A stretch of 64,000 nucleotides of DNA, from positions 124,001-188,000 of the forward strand of contig NZ_JAJUWR010000011.1 of NCBI RefSeq assembly GCF_021390545.1, given 5' to 3'. The notes beneath the pieces were generated by a model. That model searched no databases. It was not told the DNA's origin and was given only the letters and a program-made list of their open reading frames with translations. The DNA is from Algoriphagus sp. AGSA1 (GTDB taxonomy: Bacteria > Bacteroidota > Bacteroidia > Cytophagales > Cyclobacteriaceae). A program made the translations under genes and the position numbers. Shown one piece after another: positions 59,770 to 64,000 of the stretch (position 1 is the stretch's first letter; each line of letters begins with the position of its first letter).

Positions 59770-60540
59770 TCAAAGGTTATATTTCACAGCTTCGCGATAG
59801 ACTTCGGCTAATTTAATACTTTCGCGTACCACTTCCCCGATAACGATAATCGCCGGAGCTTCCACTTTACTTTCAAAAGCCTTTTCTTCAATATCATGGA
59901 TAAAACCAGCAGTGATTTTTTCATCGCTGGTTGTGCCACTTTGGATGATCGCAATAGGCAAGTCTTGTTGACCAAACTTCCGGTAAACCGATACAATTTG
60001 AGCCAATTTTTTAGTCCCCATCAATACAACTACTGTGGCAGTAGATTGGGCAGCCAAGGCCAAATCCTTGGAAAGTTCACCGGCAGAAGTCGTCCCTGTC
60101 ACCACCCAAAAACTCTCCGAAACTCCACGTTTCGTTACCGGTACTCCAACTGCAGCCGGTACGGCTATAGCTGAGGTAATACCCGGAATCACTTCAGTCG
60201 AAATCCCAAACGTCTCTATATAATCAACTTCCTCCGCACCGCGCCCAAATACAAAAGGATCTCCGCCTTTCAGACGGACTACATGCCCGTGTTTTCTGGC
60301 CAGGCTTACACAAAGTTGGTTAGTGTCCTCCTGCGGGAGGGAATGCTTGCCTACCCGCTTTCCTACAAATAATTTTATAGCCGAAGCAGGCGCATGCTCA
60401 AGCAAGACGGGGTCGATCAAGGCATCATACAAGACCACATCGGCCTTGTTCAGTGCCAATACAGCCTTCAGCGTGATCAGCTCAGGATCGCCTGGCCCTG
60501 CACCGACTAAGGTTACTTTAGGTTGAATCACAGGTTTCAT
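59770..60540 (-). CDS. cobA: Uroporphyrinogen-III C-methyltransferase
   Basis: SUMT, methylates uroporphyrinogen III twice to precorrin-2. 256 residues: VTLVGAGPGDPELITLKAVL, ADVVLYDALIDPVLLEHAP, VRLKGGDPFVFGRGAEEVDY and VIPGITSAIAVPAAVGVPVT are the classic SUMT/CysG C-domain motifs. Its start overlaps the sulfite reductase stop by 4 bases, so it is coupled to that gene and serves siroheme synthesis rather than cobalamin here. Confidence 0.95.
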   Translation of the reverse strand: MKPVIQPKVTLVGAGPGDPELITLKAVLALNKADVVLYDALIDPVLLEHAPASAIKLFVGKRVGKHSLPQEDTNQLCVSLARKHGHVVRLKGGDPFVFGRGAEEVDYIETFGISTEVIPGITSAIAVPAAVGVPVTKRGVSESFWVVTGTTSAGELSKDLALAAQSTATVVVLMGTKKLAQIVSVYRKFGQQDLPIAIIQSGTTSDEKITAGFIHDIEEKAFESKVEAPAIIVIGEVVRESIKLAEVYREAVKYNL

Positions 60541-62636
60541 GCGGTCACCTCTTCCTCACGGTAGCTTTTCAGCAACCCATAGATCTCCAAAGCCTGATTT
60601 CCATAGGCATTCGCAAATTCTTCAGTTGGCTCATTCTGATTGATCTGGTAGATCTTCTCTGCAAATGTTCCTCCAAGATTGATTTTACCTGATTCTACAA
60701 ATACCTCGTCAAACTGCTTAATAATATTCGCATAGGAATTTGTACTCACACTTTCGCTGAGCAAGATCGCTTTAGCGGCATTGATCAAGCCGGCATAATG
60801 ATGATAGATGCTATCGGACCAGCGTCCTTCTTCCAGACATTTCTGGGCGATATCAATTTTCTCTTTGGCTTCCAAAAGCAAGGTAGCTACCAAGTCAAGA
60901 ACCACACCGGCACATTCACCCACACCAACTGCGATTTTATACTCTTCAGTATTTCCCCAATCCACATAATCAGCAGGGGTCACTGTAGATGCATCTCCAA
61001 GTTCTTTCAATAACTCATAGAAATAGATTTGTCCCTTTTCGTCGTAGTAACTCAAGAAGTCCTGACCATTTGCATTGGCCTCAAAATCATCCAGTAAAAT
61101 CCTCAATGCTTGAGGACCTCTTTTACTCGGGATTTTTGTCACTTTATCTGCAAATCGGCCATTCCCATCGCCCATATTTCCACCTCCAAGCAGAACTTGA
61201 AGCGCAGGAATTACAACTTTACCAGCCTTCATGGACATGCCCTGAAAACCTATGTGAGCCATATTATGCTGACCACAGGCGTTCATACATCCTGAGATCT
61301 TGATCACCAAATCCTGATTTTTAAGGTATTGTGGATATTCTGCCAGAATCACTTTTTCAAGTTCAGCAGCAATGCCCGTAGAACTCGCAATCCCAAGATT
61401 ACAGGTGTCTGTTCCCGGACAAGCAGTGATATCTCCAAGGGTATTGTAGCCAGCGGCAGCAAGTCCTATTTCCTTCAATTCTTTGTAGAAATAAGGCACC
61501 AAATCTTCCCGTACATCTCGGATCAGGAAGTTTTGACGAAGCGTAAAGCGAACTTCTGCACTCGCATATTTCTCTACCAAATCAGCCAGTTTTCTAGCCT
61601 GATCCGTATAGAAATCCCCAAGTGGAACCCTTACTCCTACAGATACAAATCCCTTTTGCTTTTGAGGCAAAATATTGGTGAGTTTGAAGTGCTCAAAATC
61701 CAACCCAAGCTCTTCTTCCACAACGGCAGCAGGAGCATCTGGAAGCTTTTGCGCAGCATCATAAGACTCATGATCTATAGGATAAGACTTGAATGGAAGT
61801 GCTTTTTTCTCATTTTCTACCAATTCCAGAAATGCCTCCAGACCAATGTCTTTGATCAAGAACTTCATTCTGGCTTTCATTCTTTTGGCCCGCTCTCCAT
61901 GGCGGTCAAAAATCCGGATTACCGCTTCCGCAAAAGGAATAATCTGGTCTGCCTCCACAAACTCCGAAAACACATCTGCATGACGAGGCTGAGAACCCAG
62001 GCCTCCACCAAGCATCACCTTAAACCCACGGACTTCTACCCCATTGATCACTTTCACTTTTGGGATAAAGCCCAAATCGTGAAGGTAACTTAAGCCAGTA
62101 TCTTCGTCAGAAGAGGAAAATGAAATCTTGAACTTACGTCCCATTTCCTGGGAAACAGGGTTTCTCAAAAAATATTTGAAAACAGCATCTGCATAAGGAG
62201 TCACATCAAATGGCTCATTTGCATCAATTCCAGCGGTTTCAGAAGCCGTTACATTTCTCACGGTATTTCCGCAAGCTTCGCGGATAGTGACATCATCGCG
62301 TTCAAGTTCAGCCCAGAGTTCGGGTGTTCTGTCAAGGCTTACGTAGTGAATCTGAATATCCTGGCGTGTAGTGATATGCAGCCTTCCTGTAGAATATTCA
62401 TCCGAAACCTTGCAGATTCTGCGAAGCTGGTCAGAAGAAACACGCCCATAAGGAAGTTTGATCCGGATCATCTGCACACCTGGCTGTCGCTGACCGTAAA
62501 TCCCCCTTGCCAATCGAAGGCTACGGAATTTCTCTTCATCGATATTTCCTCCCTTGAAAAGCGCGATTTTCTTTTCCAGGTCGATGATGTCTTGTTCTAC
62601 TATATTGTTTTCAAGTTCTGTTCTAAAGCTTTGCAT
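60537..62636 (-). CDS. Sulfite/nitrite reductase hemoprotein with C-terminal HEPN domain
   Basis: Siroheme-[4Fe-4S] enzyme, 699 residues. The N-terminal ferredoxin-like half-domain has PYGRVSSDQLRRICKVSDEY and TGRLHITTRQDIQIHYVSL. Cluster/siroheme cysteines are Cys406 and Cys412 (TACPGTDTCNLG) and Cys450 and Cys454 (SGCMNACGQHNM). From about residue 570 a HEPN-like helical domain follows (EAKEKIDIAQKCLEEGRWSD, SIYHHYAGLINAAKAILLSE). Context with cysN and siroheme genes favours assimilatory sulfite reduction; nitrite is an alternative. The HEPN tail may regulate or scaffold (inference). Immediately upstream of cobA, overlapping by 4 bases. Confidence 0.9.
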   Translation of the reverse strand: MQSFRTELENNIVEQDIIDLEKKIALFKGGNIDEEKFRSLRLARGIYGQRQPGVQMIRIKLPYGRVSSDQLRRICKVSDEYSTGRLHITTRQDIQIHYVSLDRTPELWAELERDDVTIREACGNTVRNVTASETAGIDANEPFDVTPYADAVFKYFLRNPVSQEMGRKFKISFSSSDEDTGLSYLHDLGFIPKVKVINGVEVRGFKVMLGGGLGSQPRHADVFSEFVEADQIIPFAEAVIRIFDRHGERAKRMKARMKFLIKDIGLEAFLELVENEKKALPFKSYPIDHESYDAAQKLPDAPAAVVEEELGLDFEHFKLTNILPQKQKGFVSVGVRVPLGDFYTDQARKLADLVEKYASAEVRFTLRQNFLIRDVREDLVPYFYKELKEIGLAAAGYNTLGDITACPGTDTCNLGIASSTGIAAELEKVILAEYPQYLKNQDLVIKISGCMNACGQHNMAHIGFQGMSMKAGKVVIPALQVLLGGGNMGDGNGRFADKVTKIPSKRGPQALRILLDDFEANANGQDFLSYYDEKGQIYFYELLKELGDASTVTPADYVDWGNTEEYKIAVGVGECAGVVLDLVATLLLEAKEKIDIAQKCLEEGRWSDSIYHHYAGLINAAKAILLSESVSTNSYANIIKQFDEVFVESGKINLGGTFAEKIYQINQNEPTEEFANAYGNQALEIYGLLKSYREEEVTA

Positions 62637-62675
62637 GGCTGTAATAGGTTTTTGTTCAGGCTGGAATTGAAAAGA

Positions 62676-62703
62676 TTGTCACCCTGAGCGAAGTCGAAGG
62701 GTG
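62676..62703. repeat. Dispersed repeat with short hairpin
   Basis: Core CACCCTGAGCGAAGTCGAAG with a CACCCT/AGGGTG stem. It matches modules of the element at 20351-20443. Located between cysN and the reductase gene. Confidence 0.7.
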
Positions 62704-62712
62704 GAATCTGAA

Positions 62713-63969
62713 TCATTCTATAAACCCAACCGAAACGGTGTCGTACTCAGCTTCATCGATTAGGATAAAGCTTCCATTTGACTTATTAGTCTTATAAGAA
62801 TCAAAATGAATCGGCTTGCTCAATCGGAAATGAACGCGTCCTATATCATTTAATTTTAGCGAATGGGCATCTTCTGCTCCTGTGAAATCCGTGTGGATTC
62901 TGGATTCTATCTGATCGACTTTTGCCAAAACACGATTTACTCCGTGCTGCAAAATGTACTTCTTGCCTACGGTCAGTGCCTTGCTGTTTACCTGACAAAT
63001 CGTGGCAGAAATCTGCTTTTCACTGGTTGGCAACTCACCGCTTTTCACCAACATATCTCCGCGGCTCAAATCCACTTCTGTTGCTAGCGTGACCGCAATG
63101 GAACTGCCTGGAGCGGCTTCCTGGATTTCCTGGTCGAAATAATGGATGCTTTTAATCTTCGAAGTGTTCAATGATGGGAGCAAGGTCACTTCGTCGCCTA
63201 CTTTCAAGTTGCCCCCATACAGCATTCCGGAGAATCCTCTAAAATCGTGAAAAGCTTCAGTTTTAGGACGGATGACATACTGCACAGGGAATCTGGCAAC
63301 TGAACTGGGTTCCAGATCCGCTGGCTCCAATACTTCCAGATGATCCAAGAGCGTGTTGCCCACATACCAAGGCATCTCGTCAGATTTCCTGGCTATGTTT
63401 TCACCTTTCAGAGCGGACACTGGAATAAAGGTGATCTGTTCCTCGGCAAAGTCAGATTTGGCCACCAATGCATCGAAATCCGCTTTGATTCTCAGATACA
63501 CTTCCTCATCATAGTCCACCAAATCCATCTTGTTGATTGCCACGACCACGTGACTGATTCGAAGGAGATTTGCGATGAAGAAATGGCGATAGGTCTGCTC
63601 GATCACACCTTTTCTTGCATCGATCAGGATAATCGCTACCTGTGAGGTAGATGCACCGGTCACCATGTTCCGGGTGTACTCCACGTGGCCAGGGGTATCC
63701 GCTACGATGAAATTGGTTTTCTCCGTGTTGAAATAAATATGCGCTACATCGATAGTAATTCCCTGCTCCCGCTCAGCTACGAGTCCATCTGTTGCCAGAG
63801 AGAAATCCAGGTAATCGTATCCTCGCTGCTTCGAACTACGCTCAATCGCCTCGATTTTATCGGTAGTCAGTGATTTAGTATCGTATAGTAATCGACCGAT
63901 CAGCGTACTCTTGCCGTCATCCACAGATCCCGCGGTGGCGATTTTTATCAATTTTCTATTTTCAGACAT
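62713..63969 (-). CDS. cysN: Sulfate adenylyltransferase subunit 1 (GTPase)
   Basis: GTP-driven subunit of ATP sulfurylase that activates sulfate to APS with CysD. 418 residues: P-loop GSVDDGKS (residues 14-21), EREQGITIDVAHIYFNTEKT (switch I), ADTPGHVEYTRNMVTGAST, AINKMDLVDY and C-terminal EF-Tu-like barrels (RFPVQYVIRPKTEAFHDFRG). No APS kinase fusion. The start at 63967-63969 is near the window edge; cysD is expected upstream, outside the window. Confidence 0.95.
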   Translation of the reverse strand: MSENRKLIKIATAGSVDDGKSTLIGRLLYDTKSLTTDKIEAIERSSKQRGYDYLDFSLATDGLVAEREQGITIDVAHIYFNTEKTNFIVADTPGHVEYTRNMVTGASTSQVAIILIDARKGVIEQTYRHFFIANLLRISHVVVAINKMDLVDYDEEVYLRIKADFDALVAKSDFAEEQITFIPVSALKGENIARKSDEMPWYVGNTLLDHLEVLEPADLEPSSVARFPVQYVIRPKTEAFHDFRGFSGMLYGGNLKVGDEVTLLPSLNTSKIKSIHYFDQEIQEAAPGSSIAVTLATEVDLSRGDMLVKSGELPTSEKQISATICQVNSKALTVGKKYILQHGVNRVLAKVDQIESRIHTDFTGAEDAHSLKLNDIGRVHFRLSKPIHFDSYKTNKSNGSFILIDEAEYDTVSVGFIE

Positions 63970-64000
63970 GTTGTTTCTTTTTAAAGGGTAATCTAGAGTT

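Noticed and set aside
61329..62093. 254-codon frame antisense to the sulfite reductase gene
   Set aside because: Opposite a clear gene with conserved cysteine motifs; translation is not protein-like.

Overview
The window looks like chromosome of a Bacteroidota bacterium, most likely a cytophagal, Cyclobacteriaceae-like species (inference). The evidence is a gliding lipoprotein (GldD), outer-membrane receptors with a carboxypeptidase-like N-terminal domain, an HmuY heme protein, promoters of the Bacteroidota form (TTTG, 19-20 bases, TAnnTTTG), and almost no Shine-Dalgarno sequences, with rpsU as a striking exception. I saw no tRNA, rRNA, CRISPR array or intact transposase.

Layout. 1-1.3 kb: ammonium transporter (cut by the window edge) and its PII regulator. 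1.5-9.4 kb: a sugar nucleotidyltransferase, xerC, hpf, then two GT39/ArnT-like transferases, a GT2 polyprenyl-phosphate transferase and a flippase-like membrane protein, probably one envelope glycan pathway. 9.4-16 kb: a broken AAA ATPase, two small secreted proteins, pyrF, DUF2851, a hexapeptide acyltransferase, trhO, a nucleoside phosphorylase and a decayed LuxR gene. 16-27 kb: an outer-membrane barrel protein, AlkD, a nitroreductase, DinB, gldD, an SSS symporter, a sugar kinase-like phosphotransferase and recG. 27-31 kb: two secreted lectin-fold proteins divergent from a membrane-bound regulator that seems to carry a related domain. 31-38 kb: a HigBA toxin-antitoxin pair beside a duplicated gene tail, then lysC, ribH, a TPR membrane protein, pdhA, recF and rpsU. 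38-45 kb: a GH16 glycosidase and, wedged against atpC-atpD, a tandem duplication of a small cysteine-rich secreted peptide plus a beta-propeller lipoprotein. 45-52 kb: a complete heme uptake operon (ABC importer, HmuS-like enzyme, TonB receptor, HmuY). 52-58 kb: an NlpC/P60 lipoprotein, a GxxExxY gene flanked by long repeats, ddl, metK and lipoproteins. 58-64 kb: a CPBP protease and an assimilatory sulfate operon (cysN, a sulfite reductase with a HEPN tail, cobA and a Met8-type siroheme gene).

The most unusual region is 39.25-43.1 kb. Two tandem units have nearly identical flanks: the promoter region and first ~15 codons of the peptide at one end, and the terminator and an atpC 3' copy at the other. 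The mature peptide and most of the propeller between those flanks are very different. The second peptide gene (59 codons) is easy to miss. This looks like a cassette in which peptide and propeller diversify or are exchanged together; its function is unknown to me. Other points of note are an extended Shine-Dalgarno sequence before rpsU, a set of near-perfect palindromes spread through the window (one overlapping the start of the AAA ATPase remnant), and the repeat-flanked GxxExxY cassette.
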